A stretch of DNA of 64,000 nucleotides from Paraburkholderia sp. HP33-1 (GCF_021390595.1 NZ_JAJEJR010000001.1:1426001-1490000); one strand, 5' to 3'; counted from the stretch's first letter, positions 53,149 to 64,000 are shown. The notes: generated by a model not told the origin, from the letters alone. Program-made: numbers and translations.

Positions 53149-54132
53149 ATGACCCGTTCCCTTCACGGCATCGCACTGCGTTATTTCGTTGAAGTCGCGC
53201 GCAGCGGCTCGCTGAGCGACGCGTCCGGGCGGCTGCACGTCGCAGTATCGGCGATCAGCCGGCAGATCGCGCGCCTCGAGAGCGAGCTCGGCGTGACGCT
53301 GTTCGAGCGGCGTCCGCGCGGCATGGCTTTGTCCGAAGCCGGTGAGCGGCTGCTCGCGTACGCGCAGCGCAGTCTGCTCGAAGCCGAGCACGTGATGAAG
53401 GAGATAGGCGGTCTCGCGAGCCTGCACGGCAGCCGGATCAAGATCGCGACCACCGAGGGCTTCGCGGTCGACTTCCTGCCCACGGCAATTGCGGATTTCG
53501 GCAGCAAGCACCCTGGCATCGAATTCACGCTGAGCGTGATGTCGCCGGGCGCAGCGACCCGCCTGGTGCGCGACGGCGACGTCGACATCGCGTTGTCGTT
53601 CAGCCTCGCGCCGGAGAAGGGCGTCAAGGTCGAGCACACCGAACGCGCGCCGGTGTTCGCGCTGCTGCGCACCGATCATCCGCTCGCGGCGCGCGCGAAG
53701 CTGTCACTCGCCGAGGTGAGCCGCTATCCGATCGTGCTGTCGGAGGCTGGCACGACGATTCGTCAATTGATCGATATCACCTGCGCGCTCGAAGGCATCC
53801 TGCTCGAGCCGGACCTGATCTGTAACCACAGCGGTTCGATCTATCGCTATGCGCAGAAGTCCGGCGCGATCATGTTCACGGGGCTGCTGTCAGTGCGCGA
53901 CCGCTACGCCGAGGACGGCTTCGTCGTGATTCCATTGACCGATCCGCAGATGCGCCAGCGCAGTATCCAGGTGCAGACGATGGCGGGGCGCGAGTTGCCG
54001 CCTTCGGTGCGGGCGTTTCGCGACCATCTGGTCACGCGGATCGCCGGTGTGAAGCCGGCCGGGGCGCTCGCGTCGAAATCGGCCCAAAGTCGCAGCAAGC
54101 GCACGCCGCGGCGCCCGCGAACCGATGCATGA
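53149..54132 (+). CDS. LysR family transcriptional regulator
   Basis: 327 residues. The N-terminal winged helix shows LRYFVEVARSGSLSDASGRLHVAVSAISRQIARLESELGVTLFERRPRGMALSEAGERLLAYA. The effector domain has IKIATTEGFAVDFLPTAIADF and LLRTDHPLAARAKLSL, typical of this family; the C-terminal basic extension (KSAQSRSKRTPRRPRTD) is unusual. Divergent from the M20 peptidase gene with about 260 bases between, a classical LysR-target arrangement. Inducer unknown. Confidence 0.92.
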   Translation: MTRSLHGIALRYFVEVARSGSLSDASGRLHVAVSAISRQIARLESELGVTLFERRPRGMALSEAGERLLAYAQRSLLEAEHVMKEIGGLASLHGSRIKIATTEGFAVDFLPTAIADFGSKHPGIEFTLSVMSPGAATRLVRDGDVDIALSFSLAPEKGVKVEHTERAPVFALLRTDHPLAARAKLSLAEVSRYPIVLSEAGTTIRQLIDITCALEGILLEPDLICNHSGSIYRYAQKSGAIMFTGLLSVRDRYAEDGFVVIPLTDPQMRQRSIQVQTMAGRELPPSVRAFRDHLVTRIAGVKPAGALASKSAQSRSKRTPRRPRTDA

Positions 54133-54415
54133 AATGCGACACGTACCACGCACTAAGCGGCAAATGTTCTCCAGGAATCCGAATCACGACCTAAACTGTG
54201 GTGGACGGTCACGACGGCCCTTTGAATACGACTCTGATGGTGCGCGCAACGATCAGGAAAACAGCAGAGCAATGACAGTCGAACCGCGGACATGCCGCGC
54301 AGCCCACGATGCTGCAACGCACACCAGCGGCGGCATGTGGACCCCAAAAGAAACGCGGCGCGTCGTCCCTACGGCGCGTCGCCCACAACAATAGAGCGAT
54401 AGGACCAACACATCC

Positions 54416-54838
54416 ATGGCGCAACAGAAAACCAATCCAAAACTCGAGCAGGCGCTCACGCGCGGCGATCTCGCGATCCGTCAGGCAAACTCGGCGAGAG
54501 CGACCGCGTTGTTGCGTGCGCTCGCCAAGATGATCGTCGATGCATCGGCGACCATCGGCGTGGAAGCCTTTACGCTAATTCACGACGGCGACAGGATCTA
54601 CGATCCCGCCGACGGTTTGTGGCCGCAGGCGCTGCTGATCTCGCTCGACGGACCGGTCGAGGACTCCGATCCTGACGAATTGCGCACGGTGCGGCTGATC
54701 GCGGACGATCCGGGCACTGTATTCCGGGTCGAATGGCAGCGCGCCGATGGCAAGATCGGGCGTCACGAGGGCGGGCCGTTCGCGACGGTCGCGTTCATCT
54801 CCGATGTCGACATTCCGTGGAACGATGACGAGAACTGA
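54416..54838 (+). CDS. Hypothetical protein (140 aa)
   Basis: Starts MAQQKTNPKLEQALTRGDLAIRQ. The N-terminal third is helical (QANSARATALLRALAKMIVDASATIG); the remainder alternates strands (ALLISLDGPVEDSDPDELRTVRLIADD, VFRVEWQRADGKIGRHEGG) and ends acidic (WNDDEN). Soluble, no domain recognised; similar proteins appear confined to Burkholderiaceae as far as I recall. Convergent with the ABC-2 exporter genes. Confidence 0.7.
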   Translation: MAQQKTNPKLEQALTRGDLAIRQANSARATALLRALAKMIVDASATIGVEAFTLIHDGDRIYDPADGLWPQALLISLDGPVEDSDPDELRTVRLIADDPGTVFRVEWQRADGKIGRHEGGPFATVAFISDVDIPWNDDEN

Positions 54839-54888
54839 CGTGGCGCGGTGTGGCGCGGGGGCATGCACGATGCGCCCGCGCGTTGGGC

Positions 54889-55716
54889 TTACTTCATCAT
54901 GCGGCGCCGGAACAGGATCGCCGAGACAATGAAGCCACCGATTGCATAAGCGGCCAGCACGCTCACATGCAGCGCGGCGTGATCGATCGGCCGGCCGAGC
55001 ATCGCCGGGCGCATCAGATCGACCGCATTGGCGAGTGGCAGCGCGGCGGTCACGGCCTGTGCGGCCGCGGGCAGTTGCGAGGTCGGAAAGAACACGCCGG
55101 AGAGCAGCAGCATCGGTGTGAGCACGAGCGTCTGATAGAACATGAAAAAGTCGTACGACGGCGCGAGCGCCGTCACGATCATCGCGAGGCTCGCGAACGC
55201 GAGACCGGCCAGCACGACGATCGGCAGCGCGAGCAGCATCGACGGAAAATTCGCATAGCCGAGCGCGCCCGCCACCAGCATGATCGCCACACCGGACAAC
55301 ACGGATTTGCTCGCGGCCCACACCACCTCGCCTAGCACGATATCGCCGAGCGTGAGTGGCGTATGCATGATCGCTTCCCACGTGCGCTGCACGTGCATGC
55401 GTGAAAAGCCCGAATACATCGACTCGAAGCTCGCCGACATCATCACGCTCGAGGCCACCGTGCCCGCCGCCAGAAACGAGATATACGACACGCCGTCGAC
55501 GTGCCCGACCATCAGTCCGAGCCCGAGGCCAAGACCGAACAGATAGATCATCGGATCGGCGAGGTTGCCGAACATCGACGCGATCGCGAGTTTCTTCCAC
55601 ACCAGATAGTTGCGGCGCCACACCGCGATCCAGTTCATGGCGTTGGCGGGGAAGGCACCGAACGGCTCCTGTGCCGATGGCGTGCCGTCGTGAGTTTCGT
55701 AAGTGCGTGCGTCCAT
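54889..55716 (-). CDS. ABC-2 type transporter permease (NodJ-like)
   Basis: 275 residues with six membrane segments. [44 protein letters not shown] and the conserved [30 protein letters not shown] fit the NodJ family. ATG 55716 follows GAGGCACTTC and is preferred to an upstream frame that overlaps the ATPase gene. With the ATPase it forms an exporter of an unknown lipid, polysaccharide or small molecule. NodIJ proteins export lipochitin oligosaccharides in rhizobia; non-symbiotic Burkholderiaceae carry homologues that do not imply nodulation. Confidence 0.9.
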   Translation of the reverse strand: MDARTYETHDGTPSAQEPFGAFPANAMNWIAVWRRNYLVWKKLAIASMFGNLADPMIYLFGLGLGLGLMVGHVDGVSYISFLAAGTVASSVMMSASFESMYSGFSRMHVQRTWEAIMHTPLTLGDIVLGEVVWAASKSVLSGVAIMLVAGALGYANFPSMLLALPIVVLAGLAFASLAMIVTALAPSYDFFMFYQTLVLTPMLLLSGVFFPTSQLPAAAQAVTAALPLANAVDLMRPAMLGRPIDHAALHVSVLAAYAIGGFIVSAILFRRRMMK

Positions 55717-55735
55717 GAAGTGCCTCGTTGCGTAA

Positions 55736-56650
<915 letters not shown>

Positions 56651-57077
56651 AGGTCGAGCAAGACTCCGAAAGAGGTCATAACGTAAGGGCAAGACACACA
56701 ACATACCTGCGCGACACGCATTGCGCACGCGCGGCCGCGAGGGCTGCGAAGCCGCTCATTCTAGGGTATCGGCCGCTGATGCGAACGGGTGTCCGGGAAC
56801 GCGTCATGCGTAGGGTGCGTGGTGCTGCCGGGTGCCGTTGTTTGCCGGTGGCGCGACTGGGCCGCCACACGGCCCCTGGAGCGCCGCCGCAACGTTCGGA
56901 CGCGAGGTTTTGCGGCGCGGCATTCGTGTGCAAACGTTGTCTCCAGTCGCCCAACGCTTGTGCACACTGGATTAGCATGCACCGACTTTGGACCTGGCGT
57001 TTTCCATCCCTTGCAAGCCGGATTGCGGCGCACCATGATTGATTCAGACCGCGCTTTCGCGCGAACGGAGAAAAATG
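56651..57077. other. Intergenic region between exporter and universal stress protein genes
   Basis: About 427 bases between divergent genes, presumably holding both promoters. No operator or -35/-10 pair was recognised with confidence and no gene is present. Confidence 0.45.
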
Positions 57078-57545
57078 ATGGCGAGCTACCAGAAAATCCT
57101 GTTGTGCTATGACGGCTCGCGCGAAGGCCGCAAAGCCCTGCGGTGCGGCGCCGATCTGGCGTTGGACCTGAAGGCGGAAACACATCTGCTGTCGGTCGTC
57201 GACATGCGTTCGAGCATCGCGCAAAGCGCGGGCCTGTTGACTGACGTCGCCTGCGGCAGCTTCGAAAAAACGGCCCGTGAGATCTTGCAGGAGGGTGTGA
57301 ACTGGCTGACCGAGCGCGGCGTGAACGCGCAAGGGCATTTCGCGTTCGGTCATCCGATCGACGAGATCGCCAATCTCGCCAACGAGTTGCAGGTCGACCT
57401 CGTGGTGGTCGGCCATCGCTGCCGGACCGGTTTGTCGCGCTGGTGGATGGGAGCGGGCAACACGCCGCTGCTCGACCGGGTGTCGTGCAGCATTCTGGTG
57501 GCATGCTCGTCCGGGCAGGAGCAGCAGCAGGCGGCTGCGGCGTGA
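57078..57545 (+). CDS. Universal stress protein family protein
   Basis: 155 residues. UspA fold: YQKILLCYDGSREGRKALRCGADLA at the start, the middle HFAFGHPIDEIANLANELQVDLVVVGHR and the nucleotide-binding end G-2x-G-9x-G-like region WWMGAGNTPLLDRVSCSILVA. GGAG lies seven bases before the second of two adjacent ATGs (57078). USPs bind ATP or function as signalling partners in stress and low-oxygen survival. Confidence 0.88.
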   Translation: MASYQKILLCYDGSREGRKALRCGADLALDLKAETHLLSVVDMRSSIAQSAGLLTDVACGSFEKTAREILQEGVNWLTERGVNAQGHFAFGHPIDEIANLANELQVDLVVVGHRCRTGLSRWWMGAGNTPLLDRVSCSILVACSSGQEQQQAAAA

Positions 57546-57578
57546 GGTTAGCCGCCCGGCAAGCCCATCACGTCAGCC

Positions 57579-58190
57579 TCACTCGTTCAGATTGATCGCC
57601 GCGAGCTTCCACGTGACCAGGCCTTCGCGACGGAAGATGGCCGAGTAATTCGCGCTGCCTTCGCCACGCCGGAACGTGATGACAAATTCATTGAGACTGC
57701 GATAGCCGGCCGTGCTCTGACGCGCGGGCGGCGGCGCACTCGCCTGATTGGCGCCCGCGGCCGGTGCGGCCGGCGCTTCGCCGCCCGCGGCTGGCGGTGC
57801 GGCCGGTTGCTCGCCCGGCGTGCCGCGAGGCGGCATGCCGTTCAGGAGCGCCGCGACACCGTCGGGTGTCGCATAGGCATCGACGAGCGGGCCGATCAGC
57901 GTCACGCCAATCACCGCCCCGATCGTGGCCATCTTGTTGCCGGCGTCCGCTTCGAGCCGGCGTGTCAGCATGTCGGCCACCTGCTGTTTCAGACTGTCGC
58001 GTAGCGCGGGAAAGTCTACGTACTGATTGACCGTTTGCACATCTCGCGCATCCGCTGCGCGTTTGAGATTGTTCACCGCGATATACGGTGACGCATAAAC
58101 AAACCCCAGCGCGGCAATCACGATCACCACGATCAGCGTGATCAGCAGCGGCCGGGTGGCGCTGCCCTGTGTGCGTTTCGGAACTGTCAT
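57579..58190 (-). CDS. DUF2939 family protein
   Basis: 203 residues with one N-terminal membrane segment (LLITLIVVIVIAALGFVYASPYIAV) then the DUF2939 pattern NNLKRAADARDVQTVNQYVDFPALRDSLKQQV, ATIGAVIGVTLIGPLVDAYATPDGVAALL. The middle (about 125-160) is Ala/Pro/Gly-rich and flexible; the C-terminal domain ends FRREGLVTWKLAAINL. Probably a periplasmic or inner-membrane-anchored protein of unknown role. ATG at 58190 follows GGAG. Confidence 0.82.
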   Translation of the reverse strand: MTVPKRTQGSATRPLLITLIVVIVIAALGFVYASPYIAVNNLKRAADARDVQTVNQYVDFPALRDSLKQQVADMLTRRLEADAGNKMATIGAVIGVTLIGPLVDAYATPDGVAALLNGMPPRGTPGEQPAAPPAAGGEAPAAPAAGANQASAPPPARQSTAGYRSLNEFVITFRRGEGSANYSAIFRREGLVTWKLAAINLNE

Positions 58191-58309
58191 CGAATGGGAC
58201 TCCACGTCAGTGATGATCTAACGTCGACCACGGCGAGGTCGAAACGATCCCATAACACGCGAACATCTGAACATCCGAAATGCGCCTTGGATGCGTGCTC
58301 AGAATTCGC

Positions 58310-58654
58310 TCACGCTTCGAACGCCGCGCCGTGCACGTTGGCTTCTTCGGCTATGCAACGGTCGATCATACGGCATACGGCGTCGACCGTGCCGACCATG
58401 ATCAATCGCGACGGTCCATGATAGACCCGCACCGGCGCGCGACGCGCAGGCTCCGCTATGTTCAGCGCCGCGTTCAGCGACACGCGTGCGAACGCCGGCA
58501 ACGACGACGGCAGTCCGGAAGCTTCGACAGGCTCGTCGAACAGCGACGGCGTGCGCGCCGCGGGCGCCTCGACGAGCGCGCAGGGCGTGAGCTTGCGCAG
58601 ATGGCGCAGACGACCGAACTGGCGAAAAGGCAGCAAGCGGGCAAGGCGTTCCAT
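58310..58654 (-). CDS. Hypothetical protein downstream of lexA
   Basis: 114 residues starting MERLARLLPFRQFGRLRHLR, basic at the N-terminus (amphipathic helix) and ending MIDRCIAEEANVHGAAFEA. TGGAGAGACTC precedes the ATG, a strong ribosome site. It lies 90 bases downstream of lexA on the same strand, so it may be cotranscribed under SOS control. No domain recognised; a role as a damage-inducible effector is possible but unproved. Confidence 0.65.
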   Translation of the reverse strand: MERLARLLPFRQFGRLRHLRKLTPCALVEAPAARTPSLFDEPVEASGLPSSLPAFARVSLNAALNIAEPARRAPVRVYHGPSRLIMVGTVDAVCRMIDRCIAEEANVHGAAFEA

Positions 58655-58744
58655 GAGTCTCTCCAGGCTATACGACGTCGATGCGGGCGTAAATGCGGCT
58701 TGGGCTGACCAAACCGGCGCGAACGTTCCTGTTGCAGCTAAAGA

Positions 58745-59395
58745 TCAGAACTCGCTGGGGCGGATCAGGCCGACCGCGATTCCTTCGAGTGCGAAATCCG
58801 CGCTCCCGGTTTCAACGAAGATGTTGTCGTAATCGGGGTTTTCGGCGATCAGTTCGATGCCGTTCGGCCGGCGCTTCAGACGCTTGACCGTTACGTCGTC
58901 GCCGAGCCGCGCAATGATGATCTGGCCGTCTTTCGCTTCGCTGCGCTTTTGCACCGCGAGCAGGTCGCCGTCGAGAATGCCCGCGTCGCGCATCGACAGG
59001 CCGCGCACCTTCAGCAGGTAGTCGGGCTTGCTCGAGAACAGCGCCGGGTCGCACGCGTAGTGCTGCGAGATATGTTCCTGCGCGAGGATCGGGCTACCCG
59101 CCGCGACCCGGCCGATCAGCGGCAGCGACAACTGCATCAGGCCCGCGTGCGGCAGCGTGAACTGGTGCGGCGCATCCTCCTGCCCGGACAGCAGGCGGAT
59201 GCCGCGCGACGCGCCGGCTGCGAGTTCGATCACGCCCTTGCGCGCCAGCGCGCGCAGATGCTCTTCCGCGGAATTGGCCGAGCTGAAACCGAGTTCGGCG
59301 GCAATTTCCGCGCGGGTGGGCGGAAAACCGGTGCGTTCGATCGCGCGGCGGATCAGATCGAAAACCTGCTGCTGTCGTGCGGTGAGTTTTGTCAT
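58745..59395 (-). CDS. lexA: SOS repressor LexA
   Basis: 216 residues. The N-terminal winged helix ([51 protein letters not shown]) binds SOS boxes; the C-terminal S24 peptidase-like domain self-cleaves when RecA* is present. The scissile Ala-Gly is at A99-G100 (GRVAAGSP), catalytic Ser134 in RGLSM and Lys171 in DVTVKRL. The ATG at 59395 gives the standard length; the SOS boxes begin six bases upstream of it, which implies self-repression. No Shine-Dalgarno is visible in the 25 bases before ATG. Confidence 0.97.
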   Translation of the reverse strand: MTKLTARQQQVFDLIRRAIERTGFPPTRAEIAAELGFSSANSAEEHLRALARKGVIELAAGASRGIRLLSGQEDAPHQFTLPHAGLMQLSLPLIGRVAAGSPILAQEHISQHYACDPALFSSKPDYLLKVRGLSMRDAGILDGDLLAVQKRSEAKDGQIIIARLGDDVTVKRLKRRPNGIELIAENPDYDNIFVETGSADFALEGIAVGLIRPSEF

Positions 59396-59400
59396 GGCCA

Positions 59401-59416
59401 CTGTATGTATGAACAG
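59401..59416. promoter_or_regulatory. LexA (SOS) box, proximal
   Basis: CTGTATGTATGAACAG fits CTGT-N8-ACAG exactly, a perfect core match. It lies immediately upstream of the lexA ATG, so LexA bound here would block transcription or even cover the ribosome site region. Confidence 0.9.
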
Positions 59417-59420
59417 GTGA

Positions 59421-59436
59421 CTGTATTTTTATACAG
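59421..59436. promoter_or_regulatory. LexA (SOS) box, distal
   Basis: CTGTATTTTTATACAG, again an exact CTGT-N8-ACAG match and fully palindromic in its outer six bases. Centre-to-centre distance to the proximal box is 20 bases, suggesting cooperative binding by two dimers. Confidence 0.92.
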
Positions 59437-59706
59437 TATTCGGCGCATTTCAAGCTTTACTTTAAGTTCGACGCGAGGGGGCGCTGCGGCGTCGCTGATC
59501 GGCGACATCACGCCACTTTCGACGTCCGAACGGCCGGCGCATCTGTCGTTACCACTTTTGAGTATTAAAAAATGAAGAAACATTATTTTTAATGATGAAA
59601 GCTCTTCGATAGACTGGCCTCCGGCTTGGCGCTCATGTGCACGTGACCGCGACGCAGAAGAACACCAAACGCTCATCAGCGGACCATCACGCGGAGAAAA
59701 ACAGAG

Positions 59707-60753
59707 ATGAACGATCGCCATATGGAGCTTGCGGCTCGAACCAGAAAACTGATCGCGGCTCTCGCCGTCGGCGCGGCGGGCACGCTCGGCATGTTGGGCG
59801 CAAGCGGCGTCGCGCACGCCGACACCACGCTTCTGAACGTTTCTTACGATCCGACGCGCGAGCTGTATCAGGACGTCAATCAGGCATTCGGCAAGCAATG
59901 GCAGGCGAAGACGGGCGAGACCGTAACCTTCAAACAGTCGCACGGCGGCTCGGGCGCGCAGGCGCGCTCGGTGCTCGACGGCTTGCAGGCCGACGTCGTC
60001 ACGCTCGCACTCGCCTACGACATCGACGCGCTCGCGAACAAGGGCCTCGTCGACAGGAACTGGCAGAAGCGTCTGCCGGACAATGCGTCGCCGTACACAT
60101 CGACGATCGTGTTTCTCGTGCGCAAGGGCAATCCGAAGCACATCAAGGATTGGGACGATCTGGTGAAGCCGGGCGTGTCGATCGTGACACCGAATCCGAA
60201 GACCTCGGGCGGCGCGCGCTGGAACTATCTGGCCGCGTGGGCGTACGCCGAGCATCAGCCGGGCGGCAACGACCAGAAGGCAAGGGAGTTCGTCGGCAAG
60301 CTGTACAAGAACGCCGGCGTGCTCGATTCGGGCGCGCGCGGCGCGACCACGAGCTTCGTGCAGCGCGGTATCGGCGACGTGCTGATCGCGTGGGAGAACG
60401 AGGCGTTTCTGTCGGTGAAGGAGTTTGGTCCGGACAAGTTCGAGATCGTCGTGCCGTCGGCGAGCATCCTCGCCGAGCCCCCGGTCGCGGTGGTCGACAA
60501 GGTCGTCGACAAACATGGCACGCGCAAGCTTGCCGAGGCGTATCTGAACTTCCTGTATAGCGAGGAGGGTCAGGAGATCGCCGCACGCAATTTCTATCGT
60601 CCGCGTTCTAACAAGGTTCCGGCCGACCTGACCGCGAAGTTTCCGAAGCTGAAGCTCTACACGATCGACGATTCGTTCGGTGGCTGGGCCAACGCGCAGA
60701 AGACGCACTTCGCGGACGGCGGCGTGTTCGATTCGATCTATCAGCCGCAGTAA
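59707..60753 (+). CDS. sbp: Sulfate ABC transporter substrate-binding protein
   Basis: 348 residues with a signal peptide ([24 protein letters not shown], cut before DTTLL near residue 39). The mature protein shows [49 protein letters not shown] and [15 protein letters not shown], the sulfate/thiosulfate receptor pattern; sulfate is held by uncharged H-bonds. It heads the sulfate uptake operon (GGAG upstream of ATG) and supplies sulfate to CysTW. Probably under CysB control; CysP would be the alternative name. Confidence 0.95.
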   Translation: MNDRHMELAARTRKLIAALAVGAAGTLGMLGASGVAHADTTLLNVSYDPTRELYQDVNQAFGKQWQAKTGETVTFKQSHGGSGAQARSVLDGLQADVVTLALAYDIDALANKGLVDRNWQKRLPDNASPYTSTIVFLVRKGNPKHIKDWDDLVKPGVSIVTPNPKTSGGARWNYLAAWAYAEHQPGGNDQKAREFVGKLYKNAGVLDSGARGATTSFVQRGIGDVLIAWENEAFLSVKEFGPDKFEIVVPSASILAEPPVAVVDKVVDKHGTRKLAEAYLNFLYSEEGQEIAARNFYRPRSNKVPADLTAKFPKLKLYTIDDSFGGWANAQKTHFADGGVFDSIYQPQ

Positions 60754-60916
60754 AAACCGCCGTCTGAAGTTCAGGCAGAGGAAAGAGGGCGCGCCCAATC
60801 GGCGCGCTTTCGGCTAACCGGACGCCGGTGGCCGGCAGTACCGCAGTACCACGACAACACGACAACTCAGCAACACGAAAAACAGCGCGAGCATCAACCA
60901 TGAACGAGTATCCAGC

Positions 60917-61813
60917 ATGACCACGTTGACCTTCCGCAAGCCGAGCGCATTGCCCGGTTTTGGCCTGACACTCGGCATCACGGTGGCTTATCTGAGCCTC
61001 GTGGTGCTGATCCCGTTGGCGGCGACCTTTCTGAAAACCGCGACGCTCGACTGGGACCAGTTCGTGCGGGCGGTCACCTCGCCGCGCGTGCTCGCTTCAT
61101 ATCGGCTGACGTTTTTCTCGGCGCTCGGCGGCGCGCTGATCAACGCAGTGTTCGGCTTTCTCGTCGCGTGGGTGCTGGTGCGCTACACGTTTCCGTTCAA
61201 GCGCATCGTCGATGCGGTCGTCGATCTGCCGTTCGCGCTGCCCACCTCGGTCGCGGGCATTTCGCTCGCGGCCGTGTATGCGGGCAACGGCTGGATCGGC
61301 CAGCTCCTCGCGCCGCTCGGCATCAAGATCGCGTTCACGCCGGCCGGTGTGCTGGTCGCGCTGACGTTCATCGGCTTGCCGTTCGTCGTGCGCACGGTGC
61401 AGCCGGTGCTCGAGGAGTTCGAGCGCGAGCAGGAGGAAGCGGCCGCGTGCCTCGGCGCGTCGCGCTGGCTCACGTTTCGCCGCGTCGTGCTGCCGGCTGT
61501 GTTCCCGGCGCTCCTGACCGGCTTCGCGCTCGCCTTCGCGCGCGCGCTCGGTGAATACGGCTCGGTGATCTTCATCGCCGGCAATGTGCCGATGAAGTCG
61601 GAGATCACGTCACTGCTGATCATCACGAAGCTCGAGCAATACGACTATGCGGGCGCGACGGCCCTCGCGGTCGTGATGCTGGTCGTGTCGTTCCTGATGC
61701 TGCTGTTGATCAACACGTTGCAGTGGTATCTGCAGCGGCGCACGAGCCGCGGCAACGCAGGGCCGGCGCCGGTGGCCACGAACGTCGCCGTCATCGGTGG
61801 AGGTGTGCAATGA
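60917..61813 (+). CDS. cysT: Sulfate/thiosulfate ABC transporter permease CysT
   Basis: 298 residues, six membrane segments: [45 protein letters not shown] and the ATPase-contact loop [51 protein letters not shown]. Lies 163 bases after the binding protein gene; its stop overlaps the ATG of cysW (ATGA). Imports sulfate across the inner membrane. Confidence 0.96.
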   Translation: MTTLTFRKPSALPGFGLTLGITVAYLSLVVLIPLAATFLKTATLDWDQFVRAVTSPRVLASYRLTFFSALGGALINAVFGFLVAWVLVRYTFPFKRIVDAVVDLPFALPTSVAGISLAAVYAGNGWIGQLLAPLGIKIAFTPAGVLVALTFIGLPFVVRTVQPVLEEFEREQEEAAACLGASRWLTFRRVVLPAVFPALLTGFALAFARALGEYGSVIFIAGNVPMKSEITSLLIITKLEQYDYAGATALAVVMLVVSFLMLLLINTLQWYLQRRTSRGNAGPAPVATNVAVIGGGVQ

Positions 61814-62814
61814 GCCGCGTTCCGACGAATCCGGCGAGCGCAGCGCGTCGCCCCGATCCGGTCAGCGAGCCGCGCGTCGTGCGCTGGCTGCTGATTGGCC
61901 TCGCGCTGCTGTTTCTCGCGCTGTTTCTGGTCGTGCCGCTCGCCGCGGTGTTCTATCAGGCGCTGAACAAGGGACTGCGTTTTTACTTCGAAGCGCTTGC
62001 CGATCCGGATGCGCTGTCGGCCATCAAACTGACGCTGATCACCGCGGCGATCGCGGTGCCGCTGAACCTCGTGTTCGGCCTCGCGGCGTCGTGGTGTATC
62101 GCGAAGTTCGAATTCCGCGGCAAGGCGCTCCTGACCACGCTGATCGATCTGCCGTTCTCGGTGTCGCCGGTGATATCCGGTCTGATCTACGTGCTGATGT
62201 TCGGCGCGCAGGGCTGGTTCGGCCCGTGGCTCGAGGATCACAACGTGCAGATCATCTTCGCGGTGCCGGGCATCGTGCTCGCGACGATCTTCGTGACGTT
62301 CCCCTTCGTCGCGCGCGAACTGATTCCGCTGATGCAGGCGCAGGGCAACGACGAGGAAGAAGCCGCGCGCGTGCTCGGCGCGTCGGGCTGGCAGACGTTC
62401 CGTCGTGTCACGCTGCCGAACGTGAAATGGGGTCTGCTGTACGGCGTGATTCTGTGCAATGCGCGCGCGATGGGCGAGTTCGGCGCGGTCTCGGTCGTGT
62501 CGGGCCATATTCGCGGGCAGACCGACACGATGCCGCTGCATGTAGAAATCCTCTACAACGAATACAACTTCTCGGCCGCGTTCGCCGTGGCGTCGCTGCT
62601 CGCGCTGCTCGCGCTCGTGACGCTTGGGCTGAAGCTGCTGGCCGAGCGTCATATGTCGGCGGAGCTGTCGGCCGCGCGCGAGGTGCCCGCGTATGCGGGG
62701 CCGGTGCCGTCCGGTGCTTCGCAGGCCGGTAGTGTGCAGTCCGCTTCTCATTCGTTTTTCGTCAACGCCACGCCTGCGTCGCAGCGACATCCGCTCAAGC
62801 AAGGAGAGCTGTAA
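61810..62814 (+). CDS. cysW: Sulfate ABC transporter permease CysW
   Basis: 334 residues. [29 protein letters not shown] opens the family domain; [22 protein letters not shown], the contact loop [53 protein letters not shown] and [28 protein letters not shown] follow. A ~40-residue C-terminal tail (about 295-334) is longer than in E. coli CysW. ATG overlaps the cysT stop by four bases. Confidence 0.96.
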   Translation: MSRVPTNPASAARRPDPVSEPRVVRWLLIGLALLFLALFLVVPLAAVFYQALNKGLRFYFEALADPDALSAIKLTLITAAIAVPLNLVFGLAASWCIAKFEFRGKALLTTLIDLPFSVSPVISGLIYVLMFGAQGWFGPWLEDHNVQIIFAVPGIVLATIFVTFPFVARELIPLMQAQGNDEEEAARVLGASGWQTFRRVTLPNVKWGLLYGVILCNARAMGEFGAVSVVSGHIRGQTDTMPLHVEILYNEYNFSAAFAVASLLALLALVTLGLKLLAERHMSAELSAAREVPAYAGPVPSGASQAGSVQSASHSFFVNATPASQRHPLKQGEL

Positions 62815-63879
62815 ATGGGTATCACCGTTCGTAACCTGCAAAAGCGCTTCGGCGATTTCGTCGCGCTCGACAACGTGTCGCTCGACTTTCCGCCGGGCGA
62901 ACTCGTCGCGCTGCTCGGGCCGTCGGGCTGCGGCAAGACGACGTTGCTGCGCGTGATCGCCGGTCTCGAATACGCGGACGGCGGCCAGGTCGAGCTGCAA
63001 GGCCAGGACGTCGCGGCGGTCGGCGCGCGTGAGCGCGAAGTAGGCTTCGTGTTCCAGCATTACGCGCTGTTCCGTCATATGACGGTGTTCGAGAACGTCG
63101 CGTTCGGGCTGCGCGTGAAGCCACGCAAGGAGCGTCCATCGGAGAAGGTGATTCGCGAGAAAGTGCACGAGCTGCTGAAGCTCGTGCAGCTCGACTGGCT
63201 CGCGCAGCGCTACCCGTCGGAGCTCTCGGGTGGTCAGCGGCAGCGCATCGCGCTCGCGCGCGCATTGGCCGTGGAGCCGAAGGTGCTGTTGCTCGACGAG
63301 CCGTTCGGCGCGCTCGACGCGAAGGTGCGCAAGGAACTGCGCAGCTGGCTGCGTCGCCTGCACGACGATCTGCATATCTCGACGATCTTCGTCACGCACG
63401 ATCAGGAAGAAGCGCTCGAAGTCGCCGATCGCATCGTTGTGCTCAATCGCGGGCATGTCGAGCAGGTAGGCAGCCCGCAGGATGTGTACGACCATCCGCA
63501 GACGCCATTCGTCTACGAGTTCCTCGGCGCGGCGAACCGTCTGCACGGCAACGTCGATGCGCAAGGCTTTGTCGTCGATGGCGCCGCGCTGCCGGTTTCA
63601 ATCACGGCTGGTTTCAGCGGTCCTGCGTTCGGTTACGTGCGGCCGCACGATCTGCAGCTGTATCCGCGGGCGGCGGGGCATCGCGAGGGCATCGTCGTCG
63701 ACGTGCGGCGCGTGGTGACGCTCGGCGGCTCGGTGCGCGTCGAGCTCGCGAGCCGCGAAGGTAACCTGCTCGAAGCCGAACTCGATCGCGAAACGTGGCG
63801 CGATCTGCAACTCGCGGTCGGCGACGGCGTGACCGCGGTGCCGCGCGCGCTGCGCGTTTTTCCGGAGACAAATCGATGA
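62815..63879 (+). CDS. cysA: Sulfate/thiosulfate import ATP-binding protein CysA
   Basis: 354 residues, CUT1-like ATPase. [46 protein letters not shown] contains Walker [41 protein letters not shown] contains signature and Walker [20 protein letters not shown] is the H-loop. The C-terminal ~120 residues form a TOBE-like regulatory region. It starts three bases after the cysW stop codon ends and overlaps cysB by ATGA. Confidence 0.97.
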   Translation: MGITVRNLQKRFGDFVALDNVSLDFPPGELVALLGPSGCGKTTLLRVIAGLEYADGGQVELQGQDVAAVGAREREVGFVFQHYALFRHMTVFENVAFGLRVKPRKERPSEKVIREKVHELLKLVQLDWLAQRYPSELSGGQRQRIALARALAVEPKVLLLDEPFGALDAKVRKELRSWLRRLHDDLHISTIFVTHDQEEALEVADRIVVLNRGHVEQVGSPQDVYDHPQTPFVYEFLGAANRLHGNVDAQGFVVDGAALPVSITAGFSGPAFGYVRPHDLQLYPRAAGHREGIVVDVRRVVTLGGSVRVELASREGNLLEAELDRETWRDLQLAVGDGVTAVPRALRVFPETNR

Positions 63880-64000
63880 ATTTCCAGCAGTTGCGCTTCG
63901 TGCGCGAGGCCGTGCGTCAGAACATGAACCTGACCGAAGTCGCAAACGTGCTTTACACGTCGCAGTCTGGCGTATCGAAGCAGATCAAGGATCTCGAGGA
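63876..64000 (+). CDS. cysB: CysB transcriptional regulator, N-terminal part (cut by window edge)
   Basis: The first 41 codons show [20 protein letters not shown] and [11 protein letters not shown], the LysR-type helix-turn-helix of CysB/Cbl. CysB senses N-acetylserine/sulfide and activates sulfur-assimilation genes. Its ATG overlaps the cysA stop (ATGA), placing the regulator in the operon it probably controls. Confidence 0.95.
   Translation, partial: MNFQQLRFVREAVRQNMNLTEVANVLYTSQSGVSKQIKDLE

Noticed and set aside
61645..63564. 639-codon minus-strand frame opposite cysT/W/A
   Set aside because: Long antisense frame arising from codon bias of the cys operon; no known domain and no ribosome site.

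Overview
The window is GC-rich chromosomal DNA of a betaproteobacterium, most probably Paraburkholderia or a close Burkholderiaceae relative. This rests on recognised neighbourhoods (tRNA-Leu/rnr/rlmB, pyrD/bpt/aat, lexA beside cysPTWA-cysB, ssuDCB plus a TOBE protein) and codon use. It is an inference; no database was consulted. The left edge cuts a short-chain dehydrogenase gene and the right edge cuts cysB.

Layout. 1-1259: an SDR and an ABM-type monooxygenase gene divergent from a MarR regulator, with an inverted-repeat operator between them. 1295-4058: an acetyl-CoA synthetase and a two-ACT-domain protein. 4084-11904: a five-component branched-chain-amino-acid-type (HAAT) ABC transporter locus, with a fused permease-ATPase and a DUF1989 protein, divergent from a D-amino-acid dehydrogenase plus Asp/Glu-racemase-like enzyme. 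12023-18443: housekeeping (two tRNA-Leu(CAG), rnr, rlmB, rpiA) interrupted by a toxin/immunity pair with an RNase A-like toxin domain. 18849-23359: a glycosyltransferase, an orphan HigA-like protein, and a polyprenyl-phosphate sugar transferase with a Crp-type regulator. 23360-24737 holds no intact gene. 24738-26915: DUF1839, a coupled 34-codon reading frame, an acyl carrier protein and a GNAT.

27290-30875: FadR-type regulator, Gfo/Idh/MocA oxidoreductase, and an amino-acid ABC binding protein and permease without an ATPase. 30985-34617: pyrD, bpt, aat, NUDIX hydrolase and initiator tRNA-fMet. 34823-37052: small conserved or hypothetical proteins. 37140-40726: an epimerase-like gene divergent from a TetR regulator (clear operator), a 3-hydroxyisobutyryl-CoA hydrolase-like gene and a membrane protein. 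41137-44464: the alkanesulfonate operon. 44566-50178: small proteins, tRNA-His, dusA, a Gly/His-rich lipoprotein and a TPR-sulfotransferase. 50316-58654: aldo-keto reductase, M20 peptidase, LysR, ABC-2 exporter, universal stress protein and small proteins. 58745-64000: lexA with two SOS boxes, then the sulfate uptake operon leading into cysB.

Two sulfur-acquisition modules (ssu and cys) lie about 15 kb apart, and the cys operon is translationally coupled to its likely regulator cysB. The accessory-looking parts are the toxin/immunity pair (lower GC than its surroundings), the DUF1989/D-amino-acid locus, and the acyl-carrier-protein/DUF1839 locus. Start codons were chosen by Shine-Dalgarno match, so several proteins begin later than the longest open frame. 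No CRISPR array, insertion sequence, integrase or attachment site was seen.
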